Positions 43,430 through 52,940 of a stretch of DNA of 64,000 nt are shown in pieces; the first letter of the stretch is position 1; the number at the start of each line of letters is the position of its first letter. Position numbers and translations under genes: made by a program. The DNA is taken from contig NC_010170.1 of the NCBI RefSeq assembly GCF_000067205.1, positions 2,914,001-2,978,000 of the forward strand, written 5' to 3'. The DNA comes from Bordetella petrii. GTDB lineage: Bacteria; Pseudomonadota; Gammaproteobacteria; Burkholderiales; Burkholderiaceae_B. Below the pieces are notes generated by a model, which was not told where the DNA came from, searched no databases, and worked only from the letters and a program-made list of their open reading frames with translations.

Positions 43430-46280
43430 AAAAACCCTCAACCTGCCCGACACCCCCTTCCCCATGCGGGGCGACCTCGCCAAGCGCGAACCCGCCTGGG
43501 TTGCCCAGTGGGAAGAAAACCACGTGTACCAGGCCATCCGCGCGGCCAGCCGCGGGCGGCCGCGCTTCGTGCTGCACGACGGGCCGCCGTATGCCAACGG
43601 CGACATCCATATCGGCCACGCGGTCAACAAGGTCCTGAAAGACATCATCGTCAAAAGCCGCAACATGGCCGGCTATGACGCGCACTATGTGCCGGGCTGG
43701 GACTGCCACGGCATGCCGATCGAGATCCAGATCGAGAAAAAATTCGGCAAACACCTGCCCGTGACCGAGGTGCAGGCCAAAGCGCGCGCCTACGCGCTCG
43801 AGCAGATCGACCGCCAGCGCAAAGACTTCAAGCGCCTGGGCGTGCTGGGCGAATGGGACCGCCCCTACCTGACCATGAACTTCAGCAATGAAGCCAATGA
43901 AATCCGGGCGTTGGGCGGCATTCTGCAAAAGGGCTATGTGTTCCGCGGCCTGAAGCCGGTGAACTGGTGTTTCGACTGTGGCTCGGCCCTGGCCGAGGCC
44001 GAAGTCGAATACGCCGACCGCGTCGACCCGGCGGTGGACGTGGCGTTCCCGTTCGCCGACAAGCCAGGCCTGGCCGCGGCCTTCGGCCTGGACTCGGTCG
44101 ACGACGGCGCGGTGGTGATCTGGACCACCACGCCCTGGACGATTCCCGCCAACCAGGCGCTGAACATGCACCCCGAGCTGGAATACGCGCTGGTGCGCGC
44201 CACACCGGCGCCGGCCCATGGTCCGCTGCTGCTGCTGGCCCGCGAGCGCGTCGAGGCCTGCCTGAAGGCCTGGGGCCTGCAAGGCGAAGTCATCGCCACC
44301 GCACCCGGCGCGGCGCTGTCCGGCCTGCGTTTTCATCATCCGCTGGCGTCGGCCGACGCCGGCTATGCGCGCACCTCGCCGGTGTACCTTGGCGACTACG
44401 TGACGCTGGACGCCGGCACGGGCGTGGTGCACTCGGCGCCCGCCTATGGCATTGAAGACTTCGTGTCGTGCAAGGCGCACGGCCTGTCCGACGACGACAT
44501 CCTGAATCCGGTGCTGGGCGATGGCAAGTACGCCGACAGCCTGCCGCTGTTCGGCGGGCTGTCGATCTGGGACGCCAACCCGCGCATCATCGAGGCCCTG
44601 AAGGCTGCCGGCTCACTGATGGACGTGCAGAAGCTGTCGCACAGCTATATGCACTGCTGGCGCCACAAGACGCCCATCATCTATCGCGCCACCAGCCAGT
44701 GGTTCGCCGGCATGGACGTCAAGCCGGCCGACGGCGGCCCCACACTGCGCGAAAGTGCGCTGGCCGGCATCGACGCCACGGCGTTCTACCCGTCGTGGGG
44801 CCGCGCCCGCCTGCATGCCATGATCGCCAACCGGCCCGACTGGACCCTGTCGCGGCAGCGCCAGTGGGGCGTGCCGATGGCCTTCTTCGTGCACAAAGAA
44901 ACCGGCGCCCTGCATCCGCGCACGGCCGAGCTGCTCGAGCAGGTGGCCCAGCGCGTCGAACAGCACGGCATCGAGGCCTGGCAATCGCTCGACCCGCGCG
45001 AGTTGCTGGGCGACGAAGCCGACCAATACGAAAAGAACCGCGACACGCTCGACGTCTGGTTCGACTCGGGCACCACGCACGCCACCGTGCTGGGCGGTAA
45101 AGACCAGGCGCTGGGCGGCTCGCACGGCGCCGAACTGGCCTGGCCGGCCGACCTATACCTTGAAGGCTCCGACCAGCACCGCGGCTGGTTCCATTCGTCG
45201 CTGCTGACCGGCTGCATGCTGTATGGCCAGCCGCCCTACAAGGCGCTGCTGACGCACGGCTTCGTGGTCGATGGCCAGGGCCGCAAGATGAGCAAATCGG
45301 TGGGCAACGTGATCGCCCCGCAGAAGGTGTCCGACTCGCTGGGCGCGGAAATCCTGCGCCTGTGGGTGGCCTCCACCGACTACTCCGGCGAGCTGTCGAT
45401 TTCCGACGAAATCCTCAAGCGCGTGGTCGAAGGATACCGGCGCATCCGCAACACGCTGCGCTTCCTGCTGGCCAACGTGGCCGACTTCGATGCGGTCAGC
45501 CAGGCGGTGCCCTACGGCGAACTGTTCGAGATCGACCGCTACGCGCTCACCATGACCGCGCAGATGCAGGCCGAAGTGCTGGCCCACTACGAGCGCTACG
45601 ACTTCCACCCGGCCGTGTCGCGCCTGCAGACGTTCTGCTCGGAAGACCTGGGCGCCTTCTACCTCGACATTCTCAAAGACCGCCTGTACACCACGGCGGC
45701 CGGCAGCCTGGCGCGCCGCTCGGCCCAGACCGCCCTGCTCGACATCACCCAGGCGCTGCTCAAGCTGATGGCGCCGATCCTGTCGTTCACCGCCGAAGAA
45801 GCCTGGCAAGTACTGGCCCAGTCGGCCTTGCAGCACCAGGCCGACGTCTCGCGCACCACGATCTTCACCGAGGTCTACCACGCGCTGCCGCCCTTCGCCG
45901 ACGCCGACGCCCTGGCCGCCAAGTGGGCGCGCCTGCGCGCCATCCGCGCCGAAGTGCAGCGCAAGCTGGAAGACGTGCGCACGGCAGGCGGCATCGGCTC
46001 GTCGCTGCAGGCCGAGGTCGACCTGTACGCCGGCGGCGACGACCGCGCGCTGCTGGCCAGCCTGGGCGACGACCTGCGCTTCGTACTGATCGTCTCGCGC
46101 GCCACGGTCCATGAGGCCCAGGGCGAATTGCGGGTCGAGATCACGCCGTCGGCGCACAAGAAGTGCGAGCGCTGCTGGCACTGGCGCCTGGATGTGGGCA
46201 GCGACGCCGACCATCCCGAAATTTGCGGCCGCTGCGTGACCAACCTGTTCGGCGCGGGCGAACCGCGCGACAAGGCCTGA
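43419..46280 (+). CDS. ileS: Isoleucyl-tRNA synthetase
   Basis: 953 residues, class I synthetase. HIGH is at 64-67 (DIHIGHAVNK), KMSKS at 623-627, and the C-terminal zinc cysteines appear as CERCWHW and CGRC. The CP1 editing domain contains WTTTPWTIPANQAL. The start is taken at 43419 (MDYKKTLNLP); the ATG at 43410 would add three residues. It overlaps the end of ribF and ends three bases before lspA. Confidence 0.98.
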   Translation: MDYKKTLNLPDTPFPMRGDLAKREPAWVAQWEENHVYQAIRAASRGRPRFVLHDGPPYANGDIHIGHAVNKVLKDIIVKSRNMAGYDAHYVPGWDCHGMPIEIQIEKKFGKHLPVTEVQAKARAYALEQIDRQRKDFKRLGVLGEWDRPYLTMNFSNEANEIRALGGILQKGYVFRGLKPVNWCFDCGSALAEAEVEYADRVDPAVDVAFPFADKPGLAAAFGLDSVDDGAVVIWTTTPWTIPANQALNMHPELEYALVRATPAPAHGPLLLLARERVEACLKAWGLQGEVIATAPGAALSGLRFHHPLASADAGYARTSPVYLGDYVTLDAGTGVVHSAPAYGIEDFVSCKAHGLSDDDILNPVLGDGKYADSLPLFGGLSIWDANPRIIEALKAAGSLMDVQKLSHSYMHCWRHKTPIIYRATSQWFAGMDVKPADGGPTLRESALAGIDATAFYPSWGRARLHAMIANRPDWTLSRQRQWGVPMAFFVHKETGALHPRTAELLEQVAQRVEQHGIEAWQSLDPRELLGDEADQYEKNRDTLDVWFDSGTTHATVLGGKDQALGGSHGAELAWPADLYLEGSDQHRGWFHSSLLTGCMLYGQPPYKALLTHGFVVDGQGRKMSKSVGNVIAPQKVSDSLGAEILRLWVASTDYSGELSISDEILKRVVEGYRRIRNTLRFLLANVADFDAVSQAVPYGELFEIDRYALTMTAQMQAEVLAHYERYDFHPAVSRLQTFCSEDLGAFYLDILKDRLYTTAAGSLARRSAQTALLDITQALLKLMAPILSFTAEEAWQVLAQSALQHQADVSRTTIFTEVYHALPPFADADALAAKWARLRAIRAEVQRKLEDVRTAGGIGSSLQAEVDLYAGGDDRALLASLGDDLRFVLIVSRATVHEAQGELRVEITPSAHKKCERCWHWRLDVGSDADHPEICGRCVTNLFGAGEPRDKA

Positions 46281-46283
46281 CCC

Positions 46284-46802
46284 ATGCCCTCCGTTTCCGC
46301 CGGCAATGCTGTCACGGGCCGCGCGCCGGGTATCGGGCGCTGGCTGGCCCTGGCCGCGCTGCTGATCGTCCTGGACCAGGCCACCAAGCTGTATTTCAAC
46401 GCCAGCTTCGCCTACGGCCAGCGCGTCAACGTCCTGCCGGTGTTCGACTTCACGCTCGTGTACAACCGCGGCGCCGCCTTCAGCTTCCTGGCCTCCGAAG
46501 CCGGCTGGCAGCGCTGGCTGTTTACGGCGTTGGGCATCGTGGCCTCGGTCGTCATCGTGTGGCTGCTGCGCCGCCATGCCGGCCAGGCGCGGTTCAGCCT
46601 GGCGCTGGCGCTGATCCTGGGCGGCGCGCTGGGCAACGTAATCGACCGCGTGGCATACGGCCACGTCGTCGATTTCCTGCTTTTCTACTGGAAAGACTGG
46701 CAGTATCCGGCATTCAACGTCGCCGACATCGGCATTACCTGCGGCGCCATCCTGCTGGTGCTGGACGAACTGCTGCGCGCCCGCCGCTCGCGCAGCGCTT
46801 AA
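46284..46802 (+). CDS. lspA: Lipoprotein signal peptidase
   Basis: 172 residues, four transmembrane helices. The aspartic protease residues lie in NVIDRVAYGHVVDFLLFY and FNVADIGITCG, and VYNRGAAFSF is the conserved periplasmic loop. It cleaves the signal of diacylated prolipoproteins in the inner membrane. The product is slightly longer than usual at the N-terminus. Confidence 0.97.
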   Translation: MPSVSAGNAVTGRAPGIGRWLALAALLIVLDQATKLYFNASFAYGQRVNVLPVFDFTLVYNRGAAFSFLASEAGWQRWLFTALGIVASVVIVWLLRRHAGQARFSLALALILGGALGNVIDRVAYGHVVDFLLFYWKDWQYPAFNVADIGITCGAILLVLDELLRARRSRSA

Positions 46803-46858
46803 AATTGCCATATTCCCTTCACCGCCTCGACTGACGGCGCCTCGTGCGCCGGCCCGCC

Positions 46859-48061
46859 ATGCTCGATCTTGCCCGCAAACGCATTGTCCTCGGCCTGACT
46901 GGCGGTATCGCCTGCTACAAGATCGCCGAGCTGGTACGACGCCTGACCGAACAGGGCGCGGTGGTCGACGTCGTGATGACCCAGGCCGCCACGCACTTCA
47001 TCACCCCGGTCACCATGCAGGCGCTGTCGGGCCGCCCGGTATACCTGGACGCCTGGGACGCGCGCATTGACAACAACATGGCGCACATCGAGCTCACCCG
47101 CGGCGCCGATGCCGTGCTGGTGGCGCCGGCCAGCGCCGATTTCATGGCCAAGCTGGCGCACGGGCTGGCCGACGACCTGCTCTCCACGCTGTGCCTGGCG
47201 CGCGCCTGCCCGCTGCTGGTGGCGCCGGCCATGAACCGCGAAATGTGGGCCAACCCCGCAACCCAGCGCAATGTGGCGCAGTTGCAGGCCGACGGCATCG
47301 CCGTGCTGGGTCCCGCGTCGGGCGAGCAGGCCTGTGGCGAAACCGGCGACGGCCGCATGCTGGAAGCGCATGAGCTGCTCACCGACCTGATCGCCTTCTT
47401 CCAGCCGAAGGTGCTGGCAGGCCGCCACGTGCTGCTGACCGCGGGCCCGACGTCCGAGCCGGTGGATCCGGTGCGCGTGCTGAGCAACCGCTCGTCGGGC
47501 AAGACCGGCTACGCGCTGGCGCGCGCGGCGCGCGAAGCCGGCGCCCGCGTCACGCTGATCACGGGCGCCACCGCCCTGCCCCTGCCGCGCGGCGTGACCG
47601 CCCTGCCCGTCACCACCGCCCGCCAGATGCACGACGCAGTCATGGCCAACGCCTACACCGCCGACGTCTTCATTGCCGTGGCCGCCGTAGCCGATTGGCG
47701 CGTAAAGAACATCAGCAGCCAGAAACTGAAGAAAACCTCCGAAGGCGGCGGCGCGCCAGTACTGGAATTCGAGCCGAATCCCGACATCCTGGCTGAAGTC
47801 GCCAAGCTGCAGGGCGGCCCATGGTGCGTGGGCTTCGCCGCCGAAACCGAAAAACTGGCCGAGCATGCCGAGGCCAAGCGGTTGCGCAAGGGCATTCCGC
47901 TGCTGGTGGGCAATCTCGCCCATAAAGTGATGGACGCGGACTCTACCGAGCTGGTGCTGTTCGACGCGCACGGCACGCACCCGTTGCCGCCCGGATCCAA
48001 GCTGGATGCGGCGCGCCGGCTCATCGCCGAAATCGCCGCGCGGCTGCCGCAAGACGGCTGA
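46859..48061 (+). CDS. coaBC: Bifunctional phosphopantothenoylcysteine synthetase/decarboxylase
   Basis: 400 residues. The N-terminal CoaC flavoprotein decarboxylase has GGIACYKIAELVRRL, the catalytic histidine in NNMAHIELTR, PAMNREMW and the cysteine in QACGETGDGRM. The C-terminal CoaB synthetase has TAGPTSEPVDPVRVLSNRSSG and the lysine pair in KLKKTSEGG. It makes 4-phosphopantetheine for CoA. The ATG at 46859 is preferred to the GTG at 46844. A palindromic repeat follows the stop by 14 bases. Confidence 0.97.
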   Translation: MLDLARKRIVLGLTGGIACYKIAELVRRLTEQGAVVDVVMTQAATHFITPVTMQALSGRPVYLDAWDARIDNNMAHIELTRGADAVLVAPASADFMAKLAHGLADDLLSTLCLARACPLLVAPAMNREMWANPATQRNVAQLQADGIAVLGPASGEQACGETGDGRMLEAHELLTDLIAFFQPKVLAGRHVLLTAGPTSEPVDPVRVLSNRSSGKTGYALARAAREAGARVTLITGATALPLPRGVTALPVTTARQMHDAVMANAYTADVFIAVAAVADWRVKNISSQKLKKTSEGGGAPVLEFEPNPDILAEVAKLQGGPWCVGFAAETEKLAEHAEAKRLRKGIPLLVGNLAHKVMDADSTELVLFDAHGTHPLPPGSKLDAARRLIAEIAARLPQDG

Positions 48062-48075
48062 GGGTGCAGGTCAGA

Positions 48076-48106
48076 GGTGTCTGACACCCTGCGGGAGTCA
48101 GACACC
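48076..48106. repeat. 31-bp palindromic repeat, copy 2
   Basis: Identical in all 31 bases and in orientation to 39935-39965. It lies between coaBC and the convergent nucleoside-recognition membrane protein gene. Confidence 0.85.
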
Positions 48107-48137
48107 TGAGCCGGCCCGATCCTGTCCAGCCGGCCCC

Positions 48138-49100
48138 CTATCCGGCCGCGGGGCTGAGGCGCGCGTCGGCCGGCCCGCCGCCCTTGATCAGCCTGGCCAG
48201 TAGCGCCACCACGGCCAGCGTCAGCGCGACGCGGCCCACCAGGATGATCCAGATGTCCGCGCCCAGCGTCAGCAGCAGGGCCGTATCTTCGATCAGCGAG
48301 TGCGACAGGGATATCCAGGCCAGCGCCAAGAAGCGCGTGCGCGCCGGCAACTGGTTCTTGTCGGCTTCCTCGATGATCAACGCCCCGCCATAGCTCAGGC
48401 CCAGCAGCACGCCCACGGTGGTGACCGGCGCCACACGCGCATCAAGCCCCGATACGCGCAGCAACGGCATCAGCATGGCGGTGATGGCGCGTGTAAGGCC
48501 AGTACGCTCGAAAATGTCCAGCAAGACCAGCAAGGCCACGATGACCCCGTACGTGAACAGCAGCGACATGGCGGTGCCCCGCAGCCAGTCGAGCACGCCG
48601 CTGCCCTGGGCGTCGGCGGCCAATGCCGAACTCTGCAGCCAGCCCAGCGATACCGGCTGTTGCAGCCATCCGCCCCAGCGGCAGGCCCAGGCCACGGCGG
48701 CCGCGTACAGCACCGCCGCGCCCAGCCGCAAGGCAGCGGTTGCCCAGAAGCTGGCGCCGGCCCGGCGCACGATGGCCTGCTCGACCGGCAGCCCATGGGC
48801 AAACAGCACCATGGCGCACAAGGCGCTGAGCTGGGCCACGTTCAGGTCGAGCTGCGGGGCCAACCCGATCAGGGCACCGATGGCGCCATAAACCCCCACG
48901 CACACGCCCGCGACCCAGATCATGCCGGCCTCGGGCGGCAGGTCCAGCAACGCCATGGCCGGGGCGATGGTGTGCCCGATTGCGTCGATCCAGCCCAGCC
49001 ACTGCCCAGCCTGCACCAGCGCCATGACGGGCAACATGATCTTGATCAGGACCCAGAACAGCCGGCGGCTGCGGCGCAACAGGTTCAGCAGGTACGGCAT
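48138..49100 (-). CDS. Nucleoside-recognition (Gate) domain membrane protein
   Basis: 320 residues and about eight hydrophobic helices in two halves. Each half has a Gate/nucleoside-recognition pattern (GMIWVAGVCVGVYGAIGALIGL and TTVGVLLGLSYGGALIIEEA), as in SpmA/SpmB-like and YjiH-like proteins. Members are linked to transport of nucleosides or other small solutes; the substrate is unknown. The start at 49100 (MPYLLNLLRRSRR) is chosen because it gives a normal first helix; the ATG at 49184 is an alternative. It is divergent from an Lrp-type regulator gene. Confidence 0.75.
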   Translation of the reverse strand: MPYLLNLLRRSRRLFWVLIKIMLPVMALVQAGQWLGWIDAIGHTIAPAMALLDLPPEAGMIWVAGVCVGVYGAIGALIGLAPQLDLNVAQLSALCAMVLFAHGLPVEQAIVRRAGASFWATAALRLGAAVLYAAAVAWACRWGGWLQQPVSLGWLQSSALAADAQGSGVLDWLRGTAMSLLFTYGVIVALLVLLDIFERTGLTRAITAMLMPLLRVSGLDARVAPVTTVGVLLGLSYGGALIIEEADKNQLPARTRFLALAWISLSHSLIEDTALLLTLGADIWIILVGRVALTLAVVALLARLIKGGGPADARLSPAAG

Positions 49101-49251
49101 GAGACTATCCAGCAGCGAAAAGAGGAAAGAAAAAGTGAAAAACAAAGAACCGCCAGGATAGGTCAGGCACCACAAAATAGGCATGCATATTGTTGTGTAA
49201 AACGAATTTTTATTGTGCTAAGTTGATAATTTCGCACACAAAAATTTCGTC

Positions 49252-49710
49252 ATGGAACTGGATAGCCTGGACCACCGCATACTGGCCCAGTTGCAGCGCG
49301 ATGCCGACCTGTCCAATACGGCCCTGGCCGGCCGCATCGGCTTGTCGCCATCAGCCTGCCTGCGGCGCGTCGAACGGCTGAAGAAAAGCGGCGTCATCCG
49401 CCGCATCGTGGCCGTGGTAGACCCTGCCCAGGTCGCGCACGGGCTGTCGGCCGTCGTCACGATAGAGTTTGCCCGCCACGGGGCCGCGCACCGCCAGGAA
49501 TTCATGGCGCGCGTACGCAGCGAACCCGCGATCACGCAATGCTATGTGGTCACCGGCGACGTCAGCTGCGTGGTGATCGCGCACGTGCGCGACATGGACG
49601 ACTACCTGGCGCTGGCCGAACGGCTGTTCGAACACGACGACAACGTGCAGGCGTTCTACACCCACATTGTCATGCAGACCATCAAGCACGAACCCGGCAT
49701 CCGGCTGTAG
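49252..49710 (+). CDS. Lrp/AsnC-family transcriptional regulator
   Basis: 152 residues. N-terminal helix-turn-helix (LDSLDHRILAQLQRDADLSNTALAGRIGLSPSACLRRVERL) and a C-terminal RAM domain (ITQCYVVTGDVSCVVIAHV). These regulators bind amino acids and form octamers. It is divergent from the Gate-domain protein gene across an AT-rich gap of 151 bases and may control it and itself. It converges with the next gene with four bases between. Confidence 0.92.
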   Translation: MELDSLDHRILAQLQRDADLSNTALAGRIGLSPSACLRRVERLKKSGVIRRIVAVVDPAQVAHGLSAVVTIEFARHGAAHRQEFMARVRSEPAITQCYVVTGDVSCVVIAHVRDMDDYLALAERLFEHDDNVQAFYTHIVMQTIKHEPGIRL

Positions 49711-49714
49711 CGCG

Positions 49715-50770
49715 CTACGGCGTGGGGCCGGGCACGACGGCGTGCGCGGCCCAATCGGCCAGGGGCAAGGGCGCGCCGCTGTCGAAGATGCGCGCCAGCA
49801 GCAATCGCATTTGTGGCCAGCCGCCACGCCCGCTGGGCCACCGGCGCGGCGTGATGGCCTGCCAGGCGCCGTCGCTGCCGCGCTCGGCCATGACGAACCG
49901 GAACGTGTAATAGCCTGCCACCCCCATGCGCAGATCGGTGACGACCAGCGCGTCGCCCAGCGCGTCGTAGCGCAGCCAGTCGTTGGTGAACCAGCGCAGC
50001 CGTTCGTGCAACGCGACACCGTCCAGAATGGCGCGCAGCGGCAGGTGCAGCGGCAAGGCCAGCATTTCGGGCGGGCCGCGATCGAGCCAGCCGCTGACGG
50101 CCTCGTAGTACTGGCCCTGGCCGTCCTTGGCGATCACGCGCCACAGCAGCGTATTGAACGGCATCGGCGTGGCCAGCAGCGCCAAGGGCTGCACTCCTTG
50201 CGCGCGCAGGGCCTGCGTCACCTGTCGTTCGGCGTGCCAACGGCCCGCCAGCGACACGCCCAGATAGACGGTGCTGAACACCAACGCCGCGGCCAGCGCC
50301 CGGCGGGCTCGCCGCGTGCAGCCGAACAGCGCCGCGCCCAGCACCGCGGCCGCCAGCGGCAAGGTGTAGACGGGGTCGATGATGAATACCGCCGACCAGC
50401 TTTCAGGAATGCGCGCCAATGGCCAGAACAACTGCGTGCCGTAGACAGTGAAGGCGTCCAGTATCGGGTGAGTCACCAGCACGAGAAACAGCGTCAGAAA
50501 CAGCCGCGCGCCGCTGTAGGGTGCCTTGGGCCACTTCTTGCGCACCAGCCCGGCCAGGACCGCCGCGAGCGCGGTCAGCACGAATATCGAATGGGAAAAG
50601 CCGCGATGGTAGGTCATCAGCGACACCGGATCCGGATAGTGCATCAGCACGTCCAGGTCGGGCAGCGTGGCCAGCAAGCCGCCATACAGCAGGGCTTTGC
50701 GGCCTTGCGCGCGACCCAGCAAGGTTCCCTGGATGCCGGCGCCCAGCACCGCTTGTGTCAGCGAATCCAT
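49715..50770 (-). CDS. YdjM-like inner-membrane metal-dependent hydrolase (DUF457)
   Basis: 351 residues from the ATG at 50770. The N-terminus MDSLTQAVLGAGIQGTLLGR, the acidic LLATLPDLDVLMHYP and the HRGFSHSIFV and VTHPILDAF histidine motifs are the DUF457/YdjM hallmarks. Four or five hydrophobic segments lie in the first 180 residues, followed by a soluble C-terminal half. E. coli YdjM is SOS-controlled, but I see no LexA box here. The function is unknown. Confidence 0.82.
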   Translation of the reverse strand: MDSLTQAVLGAGIQGTLLGRAQGRKALLYGGLLATLPDLDVLMHYPDPVSLMTYHRGFSHSIFVLTALAAVLAGLVRKKWPKAPYSGARLFLTLFLVLVTHPILDAFTVYGTQLFWPLARIPESWSAVFIIDPVYTLPLAAAVLGAALFGCTRRARRALAAALVFSTVYLGVSLAGRWHAERQVTQALRAQGVQPLALLATPMPFNTLLWRVIAKDGQGQYYEAVSGWLDRGPPEMLALPLHLPLRAILDGVALHERLRWFTNDWLRYDALGDALVVTDLRMGVAGYYTFRFVMAERGSDGAWQAITPRRWPSGRGGWPQMRLLLARIFDSGAPLPLADWAAHAVVPGPTP

Positions 50771-50884
50771 GTGGTCGGAGATATGTGCGCGATGAATGGG
50801 GAAGGCGCCGCGGCATCCTGCACGGCGGCGGCAGGCGTTAAGATACCGCATCGGCCGTCCGGCCGCCTTTCACAGGACTTCACC

Positions 50885-51364
50885 ATGGCCCTCGATGGCG
50901 AACCCAAAGACGGTGATTTTGTACGCTACATCGAAATGCTGAACCGCCAGGCGGGCGGCTCGCCCGGGCAGGTGCCGCCGCGCCAGCGGCGCGTGTCCGG
51001 CCGCGGCCGGCGTGGCGCAGCGCAGCCAGCCGAAGCGTCGGACACCTTCACGCCGAGCAGCACGCCGACCGGATCCGCCGAGGCGCCGGCCACGTTGGCG
51101 GCGCGCACCGGCCAGCGCCGCATCGCGCTGGGCCTGACCATTGCCGGCATGTTTGCCCTGTGGCACGCCATCAGCAGGCTGGTCGCGGCCCTGGACCGCG
51201 ACACCATCGACATCGACGATCTGATCCCGGTGGTATTCCTGGCCGTGTGCGCATTCATGCTGTTCAAGGGCGGCAGCCGATTGCGCGCCGCGCAGAACCG
51301 CAGCCCGATGCCCAAGCTGCCACCGCTGTCCACCCTGCCCGGCGGCAAGAAACGCCAGGCCTGA
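50885..51364 (+). CDS. Small membrane protein of unknown function
   Basis: 159 residues. The first 75 are low-complexity and disordered-looking (MALDGEPKDGDFVRYIEML, then Arg/Pro/Ala/Ser-rich). Two hydrophobic stretches follow (about 83-103, 113-127), and the C-terminus is basic (TLPGGKKRQA). No family is recognised. It lies between the divergent YdjM-like gene and the dUTPase gene. The start is an ATG with GGACTT upstream. Confidence 0.6.
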   Translation: MALDGEPKDGDFVRYIEMLNRQAGGSPGQVPPRQRRVSGRGRRGAAQPAEASDTFTPSSTPTGSAEAPATLAARTGQRRIALGLTIAGMFALWHAISRLVAALDRDTIDIDDLIPVVFLAVCAFMLFKGGSRLRAAQNRSPMPKLPPLSTLPGGKKRQA

Positions 51365-51441
51365 CCCGGCGGGGCCTGCCCCGCTTGGTGCTAACATCTT
51401 CGGCCCATGGCGGCCACGCCAACAGACTTTGCGGAGCGAAC

Positions 51442-52116
51442 GTGAGCAACACCCCGGTCGGACTGACAGAAGCCCAGGCGGCAACCATGCTGAAACTGCA
51501 GGACCGCCTCAACAGCATCATCAACCCCCAATGGATCACCGCCGGCTCGCGCTTTCTGCGCGCCGCCTTCGTCGAATCCGCAGAAGCGCTCGAGCACCAT
51601 GGCTGGAAATGGTGGAAGAAGCAGACCATCGACCTGCCGCAAGTGCAGATGGAGCTGGTCGACATCCTGCATTTCTACCTGTCGCACACGCTGGTGTCGG
51701 CCGGCGGCTCGGCGGGCGACGCGGCGCTGCTGCTGGTGGCCGACCTGGCCTCGCCCGACGCCATCGCGCTCGACGGCCGCACTTACCACCTGAACGACCT
51801 CGACGTGCCGCAACTGCTCGAACTGATCGGCGGCCTGGCCGTCTGCGGCCGCGCCAGCTACAAGACGCTTGAATGCACGATGGCGCGCTGCGAATTGTCG
51901 TGGAACGACGCCTTCACGCAGTATGTGTCGAAGAATGTGCTCAACATCTTCCGCCAGGAAAACGGCTACAAGGCCGGCACCTATGTGAAACTGTGGCACG
52001 GCGAAGAAGATAACGTCGTGCTGGCGCGCCTGATGTCCGACCTGGACCCGGCCCGTCCCGATTTCGCCGAAGCCCTGCACGCCGGCCTGAAGCAGGCCTA
52101 CGCGCAAGTGCGCTGA
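51442..52116 (+). CDS. All-alpha dUTP diphosphatase (dUTPase_2 family)
   Basis: 224 residues. The metal-binding pattern ExxE...ExxD is visible as VESAEALEHHGWKWWKK and QVQMELVDILHF, with later helices (CELSWNDAFTQYVSKNVLNIFRQ) typical of dimeric dUTPases. It hydrolyses dUTP to dUMP and so keeps uracil out of DNA. It is not the trimeric Dut of E. coli. GTG at 51442 is the start, with GCGGAG upstream. Confidence 0.88.
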   Translation: MSNTPVGLTEAQAATMLKLQDRLNSIINPQWITAGSRFLRAAFVESAEALEHHGWKWWKKQTIDLPQVQMELVDILHFYLSHTLVSAGGSAGDAALLLVADLASPDAIALDGRTYHLNDLDVPQLLELIGGLAVCGRASYKTLECTMARCELSWNDAFTQYVSKNVLNIFRQENGYKAGTYVKLWHGEEDNVVLARLMSDLDPARPDFAEALHAGLKQAYAQVR

Positions 52117-52169
52117 CCAGCGGCTCGCCACTGCCTGGCCGCAAGGCGCCAGGTGAGAGCCGCCCGGCC

Positions 52170-52940
52170 CTACACTGCTTCGATCACCGATTGCAGGAAT
52201 TGCTGGGTACGCTCCTCGCGCGGCTTGGAGAACAGCACGCTCGATTCCGCGTCCTCGACGACGTTGCCCTGGTCGAAAAACAGGGTGCGGTCTGAGCTGC
52301 GCTCGGCAAAACTCATCTGGTGAGTCACGATGATCATGGTCATCGTGCGCTTGGCCGCCAGGTCGCGCAGAATCTGCAGGATGCCGCCCACCAGTTCGGG
52401 ATCGAGCGCCGAGGTCACTTCGTCGAACAGCATGATTTCGGGATGCATAGCCAGGGCGCGAGCAATGCCCACGCGCTGCTTCTGCCCGCCCGACAGCTGC
52501 GCCGGATACGTGTCCAGCTTGTCGCCCAGGCCCACCAGCTCCAGGTACTCGCGCGCGCGCTGCGCGGCTTCGTCACGGGGCACGCCGCCCACGTAAACGG
52601 GCGCTTCCATCACGTTGCCCAGCGCGGTCTTGTGCGGGAACAAATTAAAGTGCTGGAACACCATGCCGATCTTGCCGCGCACACGCCGCACGTGCGCCGA
52701 ATTGGGCCCCATGGCGCGGCCCTGCGCATCAACCCACATCGATTCGCCGTCGATCAGGATCTCGCCACTGGTCGGACGGTCCAGCGTCATCAAGAGGCGC
52801 AACAGGGTCGACTTGCCCGATCCCGACGGGCCAATGATGGACACCGTTTGCCCTGCCGGGATGTCGAGATCGATGCCGCGCAACACCTCGAGTTCGCCGT
52901 AGCGTTTGCATAAATTGTTCAAGCGTATGCTTGCGCTCAT
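52170..52940 (-). CDS. ehuA: Amino-acid/ectoine-type ABC transporter ATPase
   Basis: 256 residues. Walker A GPSGSGKST (about 38-46), Q-loop VFQHFNLFPH, signature LSGGQKQRVGIARAL, Walker B MLFDEVTSALDPE. This is the polar-amino-acid uptake ATPase type. The cassette order binding protein-permease-permease-ATPase and similarity of the binding protein to EhuB suggest the ectoine/hydroxyectoine system, but polar amino acids are an alternative. Its start overlaps the upstream permease gene stop (ATGA). Confidence 0.88.
   Translation of the reverse strand: MSASIRLNNLCKRYGELEVLRGIDLDIPAGQTVSIIGPSGSGKSTLLRLLMTLDRPTSGEILIDGESMWVDAQGRAMGPNSAHVRRVRGKIGMVFQHFNLFPHKTALGNVMEAPVYVGGVPRDEAAQRAREYLELVGLGDKLDTYPAQLSGGQKQRVGIARALAMHPEIMLFDEVTSALDPELVGGILQILRDLAAKRTMTMIIVTHQMSFAERSSDRTLFFDQGNVVEDAESSVLFSKPREERTQQFLQSVIEAV

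Noticed and set aside
46844..46858. GTG at 46844 as the coaBC start
   Set aside because: The ATG at 46859 begins right at the conserved LARKRIVLGLTGG region; the extra five residues have no match.
52134..52153. Hairpin CCTGGC/GCCAGG between the dUTPase and ABC ATPase genes
   Set aside because: Short, with no T-run on either strand; not enough to call a terminator.
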